A stretch of DNA of 64,000 nt from Pararhodonellum marinum (GTDB lineage: Bacteria > Bacteroidota > Bacteroidia > Cytophagales > Cyclobacteriaceae), in NCBI RefSeq assembly GCF_015354735.1, contig NZ_JACEFJ010000012.1, positions 102,412 through 166,411 on the forward strand. The letters run 5' to 3'. The notes below the pieces were generated by a model. It was not told the origin of the DNA and ran no database searches. It was given only the letters and a program-made list of their open reading frames with translations. Position 1 is the first letter of the stretch, and the number at the start of each line of letters is the position of its first letter. A program made the position numbers and the translations under genes. Positions 35,821-46,038 of this stretch are shown piece by piece.

Positions 35821-35857
35821 AAAAAATCATGCCCAAAGACTTGAGGCATGATTTTTT
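35821..35857. terminator. Bidirectional terminator between barrel protein and ppc
   Basis: AAAAAATCATGCC (35821-35833) pairs with GGCATGATTTTTT (35845-35857) around an 11-base loop. A/T runs on both sides let it work for the plus-strand gene ending at 35819 and the minus-strand gene ending at 35881. Confidence 0.9.
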
Positions 35858-35880
35858 ACTTTTTTTGACTATTGACTATC

Positions 35881-38430
35881 TTAGGCAGCATTTCTTGCAG
35901 CATTGATAATTCCAAACATGCTTCTTAATACCAACTTTTGTAGGATTGGATCATCTTTACCTGATTCCAACATGGACTGAATTGCGTACTGTTGAATTGT
36001 AATCAAAGGCAATACGATTTTTTCTCGAATGGCTATGGAGGCTTTGCTGATTTGATTGTCTTTCAGTAAGGTATCCATCTGGGCTACCTGCAAAAGTTTT
36101 TCAATCGATTTCTTATATTCCTCATACAAAAGTTCCCAAAAGCCCCCATAGGTTTTATTATCCTTCAGGTAAGCTGTGCCAGGATAGAAAGACTTTGCCA
36201 ATGATTGCATAGAATTTCCCAGCAGCGAGCGAAAGAAAAGGCTGTCCTCATACAATTTGATGACATCCTGTATTTTTCCTTTCTTTTCCATTTCCTCAAT
36301 AGCAGCGCCGACCCCAAAAAAGCCCGGGATATTTTGCTTCATCTGTGCCCAAGATCCCACAAAAGGAATGGCCCTGAGATCTTCAAATTTCATGCCTTCG
36401 CCTTTGCTTCTTTTGGTTGGCCTGGAGCCGATATTCGTCTGACCAAAAAACTTCAAAGGGGTAACATGTTCCAAATAGGGCACAAACTGTGGATGATTTT
36501 TCAAATTTTTATAGGCCTCATAACTGCTTTCAGCCATTTCCTCAATCAAAGCTCGCTGATGGTCACTCAAATTGTTTTCTTTGGTGGGATACAAATGGTT
36601 TTCCATCCCGGCACTGAGTAACTGTTCCAAATTATAGGTACATGAAACTTCTTTGCCATAATTGGCAGAGATGGTTTGTCCTTGAATCGTTACTTGAATC
36701 TCCTTGTTTTCAACCTGCTCTCCAAGCGATGCATAGAAATTGTGCATGTTACCCCCTCCTCTAGCAGGTGGCCCTCCCCTTCCGTCAAAAAAGACCACAT
36801 CGATATTATTTACCCTGGAAACTTTTGTAAGCTCTTCTTTTGCCCTTAAAATTGACCAATTGGCCCTGATATATCCTCCATCCTTGGTACCGTCAGAAAA
36901 CCCGAGCATAATCGTTTGCTTTTGATTTCTACTTTTCAAATGTGCAGAATAGATTTGGTTCTTGTACAGCGATTCCATGATTCCTGGAGCTTGGGCCAAG
37001 TCCTCAATGGTCTCAAACAACGGCACGATATCCAAAGGAAGTTGTCCATCATCAGCTAAAATCAATCTATTGAGATGAAAAACTTCAAGTATATGAAGGG
37101 CGGATTGCGTGTTTGAAATGATGTATCTGTGCAATCCCTCCTCTCCATTTCTTTCTTGGACATATTTTGCTGCCTCTATACTTTGAAGTAATTCCCTGTG
37201 AAATTCATCCTTGAAATTTTCTAACGAAGGAAGAGATTTGATTTGGAGAACTTTATCAATTTTAGCTTTTTCATCTAATTTGTCATAAGCGGCCAAGCCC
37301 TTTTCACCTTCCTGAATGGAAATGATCGATGCCCAAAGATCATCATGCTTTCGGCTATCCTGTCGAAGATCCATACTGGCAAAATGAAATCCGAAAATCT
37401 TGATTTTTAAAATAAAATTATCCAATTCATCCAAAAACAACCCATTGTGATGGTCAATTATCGCTTTTCTGGCTTCAAAAAGTGGCTCTAGGAGATGTTC
37501 CTTTGAAGAAAAAGCCTTTTCGTTTCCAAAAAGCATGTTATATAGGCCTCGCTCTACTTTTATAAGCAAGGGCTCCACATTTTTAAAGGTGAGTCTCCTT
37601 CTTACTTTTCTGACATCTCTATAGTAGCATTTAATGATCCACATTTGTAGCCGGTCAGCTACTTTTCGGGTCGTTTCATGGGTAACAAAGGGATTCCCGT
37701 CACGGTCTCCCCCAGGCCAAAAGCCTACTTTCAACAAACCTGGGTTTTCCCATTCATGGGTAGGTATATCCAATTGCCGAAGCATTCTGAAAATGATGTC
37801 AGGAATGCTTTTGTAAAATACGTTCTCCAAAAACCACAACAGACTGACCGCCTCATCAAAAGGACTAGGTTTTTCTTTGTTGATAAATCCTGTTTTCCCC
37901 AGTTGCTTGAGCAATAGATCGATGTCGCCCAGGTTATTGGCTCTGATGGCTGTCTCAAGGTCGGTGATAATCCCCAAAACATTGCCAGGGTAAAACTGAG
38001 TGGGGTGGGCAGTGAGCGTTAACCGAATGGAAAAGGTTTTCAATTTCTCGATCAGGGCTTCCTTTTTACGGTCGTTTTCGACCCTGGATATCAACGCGGT
38101 GATACTCCCCTTTCCTTTGAGATCATTGATTTTTTCGAATGCCGCATCCTCTATGGAATCAAATAATACCACCTGCCGCTCTACGTATTGGACCATTTGA
38201 AAAAGTAAATCGTGCCTTTCCTTATCAGAGTTATGGGCCATCATTTCCTGAAAAAACTGGCTGATGATGCTTTTGGGTGTCTTCATCTTCTCAAAACCCG
38301 CTTGACAAGCAGTGGATAAAATAGGAAGCAAAGTCCCCGTCCTGTAAATATCATCAAAGGGCAAGTCCAAAAACAAGCTGTTGTAAATGGTAAATCTTTT
38401 GGCTACTTCAGTTTCGTAATTTCTTGACAT
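35881..38430 (-). CDS. ppc: Phosphoenolpyruvate carboxylase
   Basis: PEPC makes oxaloacetate from PEP and bicarbonate, refilling the TCA cycle. The 849-residue product keeps the catalytic blocks in a divergent form: LTAHPTQFYPGNVL (catalytic His; usual HPTE changed to HPTQ), FHFASMDLRQDSRKHDD, LGFSDGTKDGGYIRANW (usual GYSDSxKD; Lys kept), FFDGRGGPPARGGGN (catalytic Arg kept), and RAIPFVGSWAQMKQNIPGFFG. The C-terminus is MFGIINAARNAA rather than the usual GIAAGMRNTG. It is shorter than the E. coli enzyme (883). These changes fit the separate Bacteroidota PEPC lineage. Allosteric control may differ. It is monocistronic, with a shared terminator. Confidence 0.92.
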   Translation of the reverse strand: MSRNYETEVAKRFTIYNSLFLDLPFDDIYRTGTLLPILSTACQAGFEKMKTPKSIISQFFQEMMAHNSDKERHDLLFQMVQYVERQVVLFDSIEDAAFEKINDLKGKGSITALISRVENDRKKEALIEKLKTFSIRLTLTAHPTQFYPGNVLGIITDLETAIRANNLGDIDLLLKQLGKTGFINKEKPSPFDEAVSLLWFLENVFYKSIPDIIFRMLRQLDIPTHEWENPGLLKVGFWPGGDRDGNPFVTHETTRKVADRLQMWIIKCYYRDVRKVRRRLTFKNVEPLLIKVERGLYNMLFGNEKAFSSKEHLLEPLFEARKAIIDHHNGLFLDELDNFILKIKIFGFHFASMDLRQDSRKHDDLWASIISIQEGEKGLAAYDKLDEKAKIDKVLQIKSLPSLENFKDEFHRELLQSIEAAKYVQERNGEEGLHRYIISNTQSALHILEVFHLNRLILADDGQLPLDIVPLFETIEDLAQAPGIMESLYKNQIYSAHLKSRNQKQTIMLGFSDGTKDGGYIRANWSILRAKEELTKVSRVNNIDVVFFDGRGGPPARGGGNMHNFYASLGEQVENKEIQVTIQGQTISANYGKEVSCTYNLEQLLSAGMENHLYPTKENNLSDHQRALIEEMAESSYEAYKNLKNHPQFVPYLEHVTPLKFFGQTNIGSRPTKRSKGEGMKFEDLRAIPFVGSWAQMKQNIPGFFGVGAAIEEMEKKGKIQDVIKLYEDSLFFRSLLGNSMQSLAKSFYPGTAYLKDNKTYGGFWELLYEEYKKSIEKLLQVAQMDTLLKDNQISKASIAIREKIVLPLITIQQYAIQSMLESGKDDPILQKLVLRSMFGIINAARNAA

Positions 38431-38667
38431 CGTTGGTTTTATTTTGGAACTTGAAATTAATCATTTTTAGAAAATAAATGAATAAAACATTGATAAATAC
38501 CCTGTTTTTATAAAAAAAATTCATATTTAAATTACTTTTTTTGAATAAAAGGTAATTTAAAAAGGCGTTTTCCATAAAATCTTCAATTCTAATTGATTTT
38601 CACATCTTCTATCTCTTGGTTTTTTTTGTAATTTAGTGTTTTACTCCTTTCTACCCCAACTTATATT

Positions 38668-40977
38668 ATGCTGATAGCAGTTTTGTCAGGATTCATTTTA
38701 GCATTGAGTCTGGTAATTACAGGAAAATGGATTAAAGGCAAAGGGGCACCTCTGGTAGGACTTTTCCCATTGGCCCTGTTTGGATATTTTGTAAGTTTCT
38801 TTCCTGCTATAATGAAGGGAGAAAGCCTGACATTCACCTATGAATGGATTCCTTCGCTTGGGGTAAACTTAAGTTTTCATTTGGATGGGCTTTCCCTATT
38901 ATTCTGCTTGCTGATTACGGGAATCGGTGCTTTGGTATTTTTTTATACCGCCCCTTACCTTAAAGAACATATTTATTTGGATCGATTTTTTGGCTACCTC
39001 AGCATGTTCATGGGTTCTATGCTTGGGTTAGTGCTTTCTGACAATATCATTACTCTCTTCGTATTTTGGGAATTGACCAGTATCAGTTCCTTCTTTTTGA
39101 TTGGATTCAACAATGAAAGCGAAGAATCTCGAAGATCAGCCATGATGGCTTTATCCATGACGGGTATCGGCGGCTTGTTTTTGTTGGCTTCTATGATCGT
39201 CTTAGGCACGGTAGGCGGAAGTTATGAAATATCCACCCTACTTGGAAGTGCTGACATGATCAAGGAACATGAAAATTACCTTTGGATCATAGGATTGCTC
39301 TTTATTGGAGCCTTCACCAAATCAGCCCAATTTCCGTTTCATTTTTGGTTGCCTGATGCCATGAAAGCCCCTACCCCGGTTTCTACTTACCTGCACTCAG
39401 CTACGATGGTAAAGGCAGGTATTTATCTATTGGCTAGATTTACCCCAATGCTTGGCGAGACGGTTTATTGGAATGGGACGCTGATCATTATCGGAAGCAT
39501 CACCATGGTCTATGCGGCTATCCATGCCGTGTTCAGGCTAGATCTCAAAGGGATTTTGGCTTACTCTACCATTTCAGCATTGGGCATTTTGGTATTTCTA
39601 ATAGGTTTGGGTACCGATCAAGCTTTATTAGCAGCTGCTGTTTTTATCTTGGTTCATGCCCTTTACAAAGCGACATTGTTCTTGATTACTGGGATCATTG
39701 ACCACGAAACGGGTACCCGAGATGTCAGCAAATTGAGTGGCTTAAACAAAGTAATGTTACCAGTGGGCATTGCTGGTATTCTTGCTGCTATTTCCAATGC
39801 CGGGATTCCGCCAAGTTTTGGTTTTGTAGGTAAAGATTTGATTTATGAAGCTACACTGGGATTTGAGACACTGATCTGGGTACTTTCTGGAGTGGCATTG
39901 CTAACCAACATTTGTTTGATGTATGCTGGTTTTCAAGCAGGGATCAAACCATTTACAGGTCAATTGCCAAAGGCTTATGAAAAGGTACATTTACCTTCTC
40001 CCCTGATGTGGGTACCTCCATTGCTTTTGGGATCCTTGGGCATGGTTTTTGGCTTGATGCCCTTTTTGATCGACAAGAGTTTGATCCAAGCTGTCGTCAA
40101 CGCCATGATCAGAGGTGGTGCCCTGGATGTCGAGTTGAAGTTGTGGCATGGATTTAATTTGGTATTGCTACTCAGTGGAATCACCCTGGCTGCCGGCTTT
40201 TTGTTGTATTATTTCCTAAAACCTTCAGCGCTTTTGGAGGCCAAAACGAATCGTTGGGAAAAACTCTCCCCAAAAAGCCTCACCAAGGGTTTGGGTGGGA
40301 TATTTTCAGGAATTTCTAAATTATGGACCGGTTTTTTCCAGAACGGCTACTTGCGCTATTACCTCATCTTTGCGCTTACTTTCCTGACCTTTATCCTGGC
40401 CTACAAATTATTCAAAGAAACCGAACTATACATTAATTTTAATGACCTGACGGGGATTACATTTTATGAGGTAGCGGCCATGGTGATTATTGCTTTTGCC
40501 GTCCTTTTTACTGTCCTGACCAAGTCAAGGCTAGCCGCAGTGGCATCTTTAGGCGTGGTCGGCTATTCCATTTGTTTGGTTTTTCTGTTTTACTCGGCCC
40601 CTGACCTTGCCATGACCCAGTTTTCTATCGATACGCTTACTGTAATTTTATTTGTTTTGGTCATATATAACCTGCCCAAGTACCTCAAACTCTCCAATCA
40701 GATTTCCAGAGTAAGAGACGGGATCATGTCTGTCATCTTTGGTGCATTGATCAGTATCTTGACTTTGGAGGTGCTCAATGAGCCGGTATTGAAGGAAACC
40801 AGTCAGTTTTATGCGGAAAATGCTTACACACTGGCCAAAGGCAAGAACGTCGTCAATGTAATCTTAGTAGACTTTAGGGGAACGGATACATTTGTGGAAA
40901 TTACGGTATTGGCAATTGCTGCACTTGGTGTGTATAGTTTATTGAAACTACAATTAAAATCTACCGAAAAGGAATAA
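38668..40977 (+). CDS. mrpA: Na+/H+ antiporter subunit MrpA
   Basis: MrpA is the large proton-pumping-like subunit of the Mrp complex, related to complex I NuoL. The 769-residue product has about 20 membrane helices. Visible key sites are LFVFWELTSISSFFLIG (the conserved Glu), AFTKSAQFPFHFWLPDAMKA and PTPVSTYLHSATMVKAG, HALYKATLFLITGIIDHETG, and the MrpA-specific end with SAPDLAMTQFSIDTLTVILF and VNVILVDFRGTDTFVEITVL. It is slightly shorter than B. subtilis MrpA (801). It opens a seven-gene operon; mrpB starts two bases after its stop codon begins the gap. The operon lets the cell expel Na+ and hold cytoplasmic pH. Confidence 0.95.
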   Translation: MLIAVLSGFILALSLVITGKWIKGKGAPLVGLFPLALFGYFVSFFPAIMKGESLTFTYEWIPSLGVNLSFHLDGLSLLFCLLITGIGALVFFYTAPYLKEHIYLDRFFGYLSMFMGSMLGLVLSDNIITLFVFWELTSISSFFLIGFNNESEESRRSAMMALSMTGIGGLFLLASMIVLGTVGGSYEISTLLGSADMIKEHENYLWIIGLLFIGAFTKSAQFPFHFWLPDAMKAPTPVSTYLHSATMVKAGIYLLARFTPMLGETVYWNGTLIIIGSITMVYAAIHAVFRLDLKGILAYSTISALGILVFLIGLGTDQALLAAAVFILVHALYKATLFLITGIIDHETGTRDVSKLSGLNKVMLPVGIAGILAAISNAGIPPSFGFVGKDLIYEATLGFETLIWVLSGVALLTNICLMYAGFQAGIKPFTGQLPKAYEKVHLPSPLMWVPPLLLGSLGMVFGLMPFLIDKSLIQAVVNAMIRGGALDVELKLWHGFNLVLLLSGITLAAGFLLYYFLKPSALLEAKTNRWEKLSPKSLTKGLGGIFSGISKLWTGFFQNGYLRYYLIFALTFLTFILAYKLFKETELYINFNDLTGITFYEVAAMVIIAFAVLFTVLTKSRLAAVASLGVVGYSICLVFLFYSAPDLAMTQFSIDTLTVILFVLVIYNLPKYLKLSNQISRVRDGIMSVIFGALISILTLEVLNEPVLKETSQFYAENAYTLAKGKNVVNVILVDFRGTDTFVEITVLAIAALGVYSLLKLQLKSTEKE

Positions 40978-40978
40978 C

Positions 40979-41389
40979 ATGAACACTGTCATTTTCAAAT
41001 CTGCTTCGACTTACCTGCTTCCCTTGTTGCTGCTCTTTTCGGTATTTATCCTCCTAAGAGGCCATTACCTGCCTGGTGGGGGATTTGTGGGAGGCCTGAT
41101 AGCCTCCATCGCTTTCATCATCCATTCCGCAGCCAATGGATTGGAGCAAACAAGGTCTATACTCAAATTCCATCCGGGTGTCCTTTTGTTGGCTGGATTG
41201 ACGGTAGCCCTTTTCAGCGGGATATCTCCCATGTTTATAGGAGAACCCTTTATGAAAGGATTATGGTTTGAAAATCCAGTGCCGGTTATAGGAATGATCG
41301 GAAGTGCTTTGTTTTTTGATATCGGAGTTTATCTGGTTGTAGTAGGCGTTACTTTAACCATAATTTTCACCATTACAGAAACAATATAA
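40979..41389 (+). CDS. mrpB: Na+/H+ antiporter subunit MrpB
   Basis: The 136-residue product has four membrane helices and the MnhB signature [21 protein letters not shown], with [19 protein letters not shown] at the end. MrpB packs against the C-terminal part of MrpA and is required for sodium transport by the complex. It lies one base after mrpA and one base before mrpC. Confidence 0.94.
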   Translation: MNTVIFKSASTYLLPLLLLFSVFILLRGHYLPGGGFVGGLIASIAFIIHSAANGLEQTRSILKFHPGVLLLAGLTVALFSGISPMFIGEPFMKGLWFENPVPVIGMIGSALFFDIGVYLVVVGVTLTIIFTITETI

Positions 41390-41390
41390 C

Positions 41391-41744
41391 ATGGAGTTAC
41401 TGCTGGTTTTCATCATAGGTCTTTTGTATGGGGCAGGCGTTTACATGATCCTCAGAAGAAGCCTTGTCAAGTTGATCATTGGTTTAATCCTGATGGGAAA
41501 TGGGGCCAATTTGCTGATTTTTCTCTTAGGAAGAATAGTTAAAGGCAATCCACCATTGATCAACAGTGATGCTAATATTTTGGGTGAAATATATGCTGAC
41601 CCCATACCACAAGCATTGATTTTAACTGCCATTGTAATCAGCTTTGGTTTGCAATCCTTTGCCATTATTTTGGTAAAGCGTGCCTACAAAGTTGTAGGGA
41701 CGGATGATTTGGATGAAATGAATGCTACTGACGAAGACTTATGA
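41391..41744 (+). CDS. mrpC: Na+/H+ antiporter subunit MrpC
   Basis: MrpC is the NuoK-like subunit. The 117-residue product has three membrane helices: [40 protein letters not shown] and [20 protein letters not shown], with the typical GNGANL and [14 protein letters not shown] blocks. The acidic tail [13 protein letters not shown] is also typical. Its stop overlaps the mrpD start by 4 bases. Confidence 0.95.
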   Translation: MELLLVFIIGLLYGAGVYMILRRSLVKLIIGLILMGNGANLLIFLLGRIVKGNPPLINSDANILGEIYADPIPQALILTAIVISFGLQSFAIILVKRAYKVVGTDDLDEMNATDEDL

Positions 41745-43249
41745 GTAATCCATACATCATTTTACCGATAATAGCTCATATGGCCATTGCCATTTTGTTG
41801 TTGTTTTTCTGGAAAAAGAAAAATGCCCAAAAGCTTATTTCGGTGCTGGGTAACCTGATATCTGTTGGTATAGCGATTTGGCTTTTTTACATCGTATGGG
41901 AAAACGGTATTTATTTTACACAAGCTGGAGACTGGGATGCACCATATGGTATCCCAATTGTTGCAGATACGCTAAGTGCTGTGATGGTGCTGTTGACAGG
42001 GATTTGTGGATTAGCTGTATCTGTTTTTTCAGTGGGCAGTGTAAGAAATGCTCGGGTAAATTTCGGCTATTTCCCCATACTACATTTCCTGTTGATGGGA
42101 TTAAACGGTGCTTTTTTGACAGGAGATATATTCAATCTGTATGTTTGGTTTGAGGTCATCATCATTTCTTCCTTCGTACTATTGACCATAGGGGGAGAAA
42201 AAAGCCAGATAGAAGGCAGCATCAAATATGTCACCATGAACCTGTTGGCCTCTTCCATTTTCCTGACAGCGATCGCCATCCTTTACGGCTTAACAGGTAG
42301 TCTTAACATGGCGGACCTTTCCCTTAAAGTGGCAGCCCTCGAGAATAGAGGGCTTGTCAATGTGACTGCCTTCCTTTTCTTTGTTGGCTTCGGCATCAAA
42401 TCAGCTGTATTTCCCCTATACTTTTGGTTGCCGGCTTCTTACCATACCCCTCCCCCTGCCATTTCGGCCATTTTTGGTGGATTGTTGACTAAGGTAGGAG
42501 TATATGCCCTTTTCCGAATCTTTTCTCTCATATTTATCCCAGATGAGTTTTTACTTAACTTGATATGTACGGTTGCAGCCCTCACCATTTTTTCTGGAGC
42601 AGTCGGTGCTCTGACACAAATAAATCTCCGGAAAATATTCAGTTACCTGATTATTTGTCACATAGGATTTATGATTGCAGGTTTGGGTATGTTTACCGAA
42701 TTGGCCATTACGGGAGCGATTTTCTACATGATCCATGATATCATAGTTAAGACCAATTTGTTCATGTCTGCTGGTTTGATTTTCAAAATAAAAGGAACTT
42801 ACAACATCAAGAAATTAGGGGGTCTTTATGCAGCATATCCCAAGTTGACACTGTTGATGGCCATTCCTTTATTTTCCTTGGTGGGTATCCCTCCACTATC
42901 TGGATTCTGGGCCAAAATTTACTTGATCGACGCAGGTTTTCAATTGAAAAATTATGCCTTGGTTGGCTTTATCATATTAGGAAGTTTTCTTACCTTATTT
43001 GTTATTGCAAAAGTATGGTCGGAGGTGTTCTGGAAGGAAAGCGAGGAATTGACGGCAAAAGAGTGGGTCAGGTATTTCAAGGACTTAAAGCCATTGAAGC
43101 AAAAGGCCATCATCATTCCAATCTTATTTCTTGGATTGGTTTCTCTTTACATTGGTTTTGGTGCAGAGCATATCATTACAGTATCTAGTCGAATTGCCCA
43201 TGAACTGCTGCATACCGAACCATATATAAAGACCATCTTACAAAAATAG
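41741..43249 (+). CDS. mrpD: Na+/H+ antiporter subunit MrpD
   Basis: MrpD is the second NuoL/M/N-like subunit. The 502-residue product has about 14 membrane helices. Key blocks are [19 protein letters not shown] (conserved Glu), [20 protein letters not shown] and [22 protein letters not shown], and the late [15 protein letters not shown]. These carry the ion path residues (Glu, Lys) expected in a working antiporter subunit. It overlaps mrpC by 4 bases and is followed by mrpE after 14 bases. Confidence 0.95.
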   Translation: MSNPYIILPIIAHMAIAILLLFFWKKKNAQKLISVLGNLISVGIAIWLFYIVWENGIYFTQAGDWDAPYGIPIVADTLSAVMVLLTGICGLAVSVFSVGSVRNARVNFGYFPILHFLLMGLNGAFLTGDIFNLYVWFEVIIISSFVLLTIGGEKSQIEGSIKYVTMNLLASSIFLTAIAILYGLTGSLNMADLSLKVAALENRGLVNVTAFLFFVGFGIKSAVFPLYFWLPASYHTPPPAISAIFGGLLTKVGVYALFRIFSLIFIPDEFLLNLICTVAALTIFSGAVGALTQINLRKIFSYLIICHIGFMIAGLGMFTELAITGAIFYMIHDIIVKTNLFMSAGLIFKIKGTYNIKKLGGLYAAYPKLTLLMAIPLFSLVGIPPLSGFWAKIYLIDAGFQLKNYALVGFIILGSFLTLFVIAKVWSEVFWKESEELTAKEWVRYFKDLKPLKQKAIIIPILFLGLVSLYIGFGAEHIITVSSRIAHELLHTEPYIKTILQK

Positions 43250-43263
43250 CCATTGACAAGACC

Positions 43264-43743
43264 ATGATCAAAACCAGGTTTTTAAGCAATTTACTGTTGG
43301 CCTTTATCTGGCTGGCATTGACTGGAAATTTCAATTTTGGGAATTTCGTGTTTGGCTTCGCTTTGGCCTTTTTGATCATGTGGGTGATCACGGTCAACAG
43401 ACGGGAAAACAAGTATTTTACCCGGCTTCCATTGAGTATAGGTTTCATATTCTATTTCATTTATGAACTGATCAAGGCCAACCTTCAAGTTGCTTATGAT
43501 GTGATAACACCCAGCTACTATATGAAACCTGGAATCATTCAGATCCCCCTGGAAGCAAAAACAGACCTTGAGATCACACTTCTGGCAAATTTTATATCAT
43601 TGACACCGGGCACATTGAGTTTGGATGTTTCAGATGACAAAAAAGTGTTGTATGTACATGCCATGTATGTCAGAGACAAGGATAAATTCATCGAAGGTAT
43701 CAAAAATGGCTTTGAAAGACGCTTACTAAACATATTGAGATGA
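43264..43743 (+). CDS. mrpE: Na+/H+ antiporter subunit MrpE
   Basis: The 159-residue product has two to three N-terminal membrane helices (LSNLLLAFIWLALTGNF, FGFALAFLIMWVITV, IGFIFYFIYELIKANLQVAY) and the soluble MrpE domain with IIQIPLEAKTDLEI-like and LLANFISLTPGTLSLDVSDD motifs. MrpE is a structural subunit of the antiporter. Its stop overlaps the mrpF start by 4 bases. Confidence 0.93.
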   Translation: MIKTRFLSNLLLAFIWLALTGNFNFGNFVFGFALAFLIMWVITVNRRENKYFTRLPLSIGFIFYFIYELIKANLQVAYDVITPSYYMKPGIIQIPLEAKTDLEITLLANFISLTPGTLSLDVSDDKKVLYVHAMYVRDKDKFIEGIKNGFERRLLNILR

Positions 43744-44015
43744 GTGTAGAAGAATATTTGTATCTGATCATTTTGCCCATCTTGGCCCTATCCATCCTGC
43801 TGATCTTTGTCAGGTTTTTGATAGGCCCTTCATTATCTGATCGTGTAGTTGCACTCGACCTATTGGTTACCTGCGGAACGGGGATCATTGCGGTATACAG
43901 CATTTATACCAACCAATCGGACTTTTTGGACATAGCCATGATATTTGCCCTTATCGCCTTTTTGGGAACTGTGGCTTTTTCATATTACTTGGAAAAAAGA
44001 GAAAAAAATGAATGA
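43740..44015 (+). CDS. mrpF: Na+/H+ antiporter subunit MrpF
   Basis: The 91-residue product has three membrane helices and the MrpF pattern RFLIGPSLSDRVVALDLLVT, then YSIYTNQSDFLDIAMIFALI and FLGTVAFSYYLEKR. It is coupled to mrpE (4-base overlap) and to mrpG (8-base overlap). Confidence 0.94.
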   Translation: MSVEEYLYLIILPILALSILLIFVRFLIGPSLSDRVVALDLLVTCGTGIIAVYSIYTNQSDFLDIAMIFALIAFLGTVAFSYYLEKREKNE

Positions 44016-44388
44016 CATTGCTATCATTATCCTGAGTTCTTTAGGAACCTTGTTTATCCTCTTGGCTGCCATAGGCATCCTTCGTATGCCTGATCTCTAT
44101 TTAAGGATTTCAGTTACCACCAAAGCCGCCACATTAGGTATAGGCTTGATGTTGATTGCTGCTGCAATCTATTTTAATGAGGTTGCGGTAAGTTCAAGGT
44201 CTTTAGCCATCATATTATTCATGCTGCTAACGGCACCTGTTGGGGCTCACATGATTGGTAGAGCCTCTTATTTTACTGGCATAAAAATGTGGAAAGGTTC
44301 GATTTATGATGATTTAAAAGGTATGTATGACCCAAAAACCCATGAGCTTTCCAGTAAACCGCCAAAAGATGAAAGTATAGCCAAATAG
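44008..44388 (+). CDS. mrpG: Na+/H+ antiporter subunit MrpG
   Basis: From ATG 44008 the product is 126 residues, with three membrane helices and the MrpG pattern LLAAIGILRMPDLYLRISVT, KAATLGIGLMLIAAAIYF and ILFMLLTAPVGAHMIGRASY, plus a hydrophilic tail (about 30 residues). An upstream start at 43945 would overlap most of mrpF and is rejected. It closes the operon mrpABCDEFG, which is complete and in the canonical order. Confidence 0.94.
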   Translation: MNDIAIIILSSLGTLFILLAAIGILRMPDLYLRISVTTKAATLGIGLMLIAAAIYFNEVAVSSRSLAIILFMLLTAPVGAHMIGRASYFTGIKMWKGSIYDDLKGMYDPKTHELSSKPPKDESIAK

Positions 44389-44481
44389 ATAAAAATTCCT
44401 CAATAGGCCGGAATATAATTGGTCAAACTCGAGTTTTTTGGTACATTAATATATTATCATCCAATATGATACCCAAATCTT

Positions 44482-45630
44482 ATGACTATAAAACCCTTTT
44501 GGCCCTTAAGCCTTGTTATTCTGATTATTTTAAATGCCTGTGAAGTGGATAAAGAAACCGTTACTCCCGAAAAATATGCCTTTTTGGTAGGCACATATAC
44601 TGAAACTGACGATGAAGGCATCAATTACCTTGTTTTTGATCCGGAAAATAGGACACTTGAGGCACAAGTAATCGGTAAAGGAATAAAAAATCCTTCTTTC
44701 TTGGTCAGCAATAAAAAAAGAGATAGGGTTTTTACTGTTGAAGAAACTGGCGGAGAAAATGGAGGAAGAGTAAAATCTTTTCAATTTGATGAGGAAAACA
44801 GAGACTTGAAATTGATTAGTTCAGCCAGTACCCAAGGGGATTCTCCTTGTTACCTCAGTCTGGGATCCAATGAGGAACTCCTTTTTGTTGGCAATTACTC
44901 AGGTGGAAACTTAGCAGCATTTCAAATATCTGATGATGGGGCATTAGACAGTGCGCAGGTGATCCAGCATGAAGGACAAAGCATCATTAAATCCCGGCAA
45001 AGCAATCCACATGTTCACAGTGTGGTGGTACATCCCAAAGAGGATAAATTATTTGTTGGAGACTTGGGTACAGATAAAGTAAATGTATATACCATTCAAT
45101 CTGGATCTGCTTCCGTTTTGACTAAAGCGAAACCAGCTTATTTTGAAGTTTCTCCTGGAGCCGGACCCAGACATTTGGTCTTCAATCATGAGGGAGACCG
45201 ATTCTACCTGATTCATGAACTGACTGCCGAACTGGGAATTTATGCTTACGAGGAAGGTGATATCAAACATCTTCAGACCCTTCCGCTCACATCACCCACC
45301 TTCAGCGGTGATGTAGGTGCCGCGGAGGTCCGGTTGTCCCCGGATGAAAAATTTGTTTATGCCTCCAACCGGGGTGATGCCAATGAAATCTCTGTTTTTA
45401 AAATCAACAAGCAGGTAGACAAAGCAGAACTCATCCAAATCATACCCTCAGGAGGTAAAACACCCAGAAATTTTAATTTTACTTATGACGGAAAATGGAT
45501 CTTGGTAGCCAATCAAGACAGCAATGACATTACCGTATTCGAGCGAGATGACATTACAGGATTATTGAAAATGACAGAAATCAAAACAAAGATTCCAAAG
45601 CCAGTTTATCTTTTTGCCATTGATCAATGA
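44482..45630 (+). CDS. Lactonase-family beta-propeller lipoprotein (6-phosphogluconolactonase-like)
   Basis: The 382-residue product has a signal with lipobox ILNAC and a seven-bladed propeller of the YbhE/Pgl lactonase type: AFLVGTYTETDDEGINYLVF, NPSFLVSNKKRDRVFTVEE, NPHVHSVVVHPKEDKLFVGD, GAGPRHLVFNHEGDRFYLI, VRLSPDEKFVYASNRG and TPRNFNFTYDGKWILVANQD. Cytoplasmic members hydrolyse 6-phosphogluconolactone; this one is exported, so it probably opens other lactones or acts on sugars in the periplasm. It follows the mrp operon by 93 bases, with no clear terminator between them. Confidence 0.85.
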   Translation: MTIKPFWPLSLVILIILNACEVDKETVTPEKYAFLVGTYTETDDEGINYLVFDPENRTLEAQVIGKGIKNPSFLVSNKKRDRVFTVEETGGENGGRVKSFQFDEENRDLKLISSASTQGDSPCYLSLGSNEELLFVGNYSGGNLAAFQISDDGALDSAQVIQHEGQSIIKSRQSNPHVHSVVVHPKEDKLFVGDLGTDKVNVYTIQSGSASVLTKAKPAYFEVSPGAGPRHLVFNHEGDRFYLIHELTAELGIYAYEEGDIKHLQTLPLTSPTFSGDVGAAEVRLSPDEKFVYASNRGDANEISVFKINKQVDKAELIQIIPSGGKTPRNFNFTYDGKWILVANQDSNDITVFERDDITGLLKMTEIKTKIPKPVYLFAIDQ

Positions 45631-45754
45631 AGAAATTAAACCAATATGCCAAATTATGGTACAAAAACTGCCTTTATTGGCAATATTTAAAATGCTTATT
45701 TGAACCTTCACAAAATATTTTATTCAAAATGCAATTATTTGTTAAAACAATTAC

Positions 45755-45762
45755 TACCTTTG
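45755..45762 (+). promoter_or_regulatory. Likely -7 promoter box of the cold-shock gene
   Basis: TACCTTTG fits the Bacteroidota -7 consensus TAnnTTTG, 31 bases before the ATG. A TTTG at 45738-45741 is closer than the usual -33 spacing, so only the -7 box is well supported. The AT-rich leader (45771-45793) is short. Confidence 0.55.
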
Positions 45763-45793
45763 CATAAATCTATTACAATACAATTTAATAATC

Positions 45794-45985
45794 ATGAACA
45801 CAGGAAAAGTAAAATTTTTTAATGAATCCAAAGGATTTGGATTTATCGTAGACGACGAGTCTTCTAAAGAATATTTTGTACACATCTCCGGATTGGTAGA
45901 CGAAGTAAAAGAAGATGACGATGTAACTTTCGACCTTAAAGAAGGAAGAAAAGGTCTTAATGCAGTGAATGTAAAGTTAGCTTAA
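45794..45985 (+). CDS. cspA: Cold-shock-domain protein
   Basis: This 63-residue single cold-shock domain binds single-stranded nucleic acid and melts RNA secondary structure. RNP1 is KGFGFI (residues 13-18) and RNP2 is YFVHIS (27-32), with the usual start TGKVKFFNESKG and the end GLNAVNVKLA. It is shorter than E. coli CspA (70) but typical for Bacteroidota. It is monocistronic with its own promoter box and terminator. Confidence 0.94.
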   Translation: MNTGKVKFFNESKGFGFIVDDESSKEYFVHISGLVDEVKEDDDVTFDLKEGRKGLNAVNVKLA

Positions 45986-46007
45986 CATAAACATTGACAT
46001 GTATTTC

Positions 46008-46038
46008 AAAGCCACTCATCATTTGGGTGGCTTTTTTT
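46008..46038. terminator. Terminator behind the cold-shock gene, reaching menC
   Basis: AAAGCCAC (46008-46015) pairs with GTGGCTTT (46027-46034) around an 11-base loop, followed by T on the plus strand. It abuts the stop of the convergent menC gene at 46038, so it probably serves both. Confidence 0.88.
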
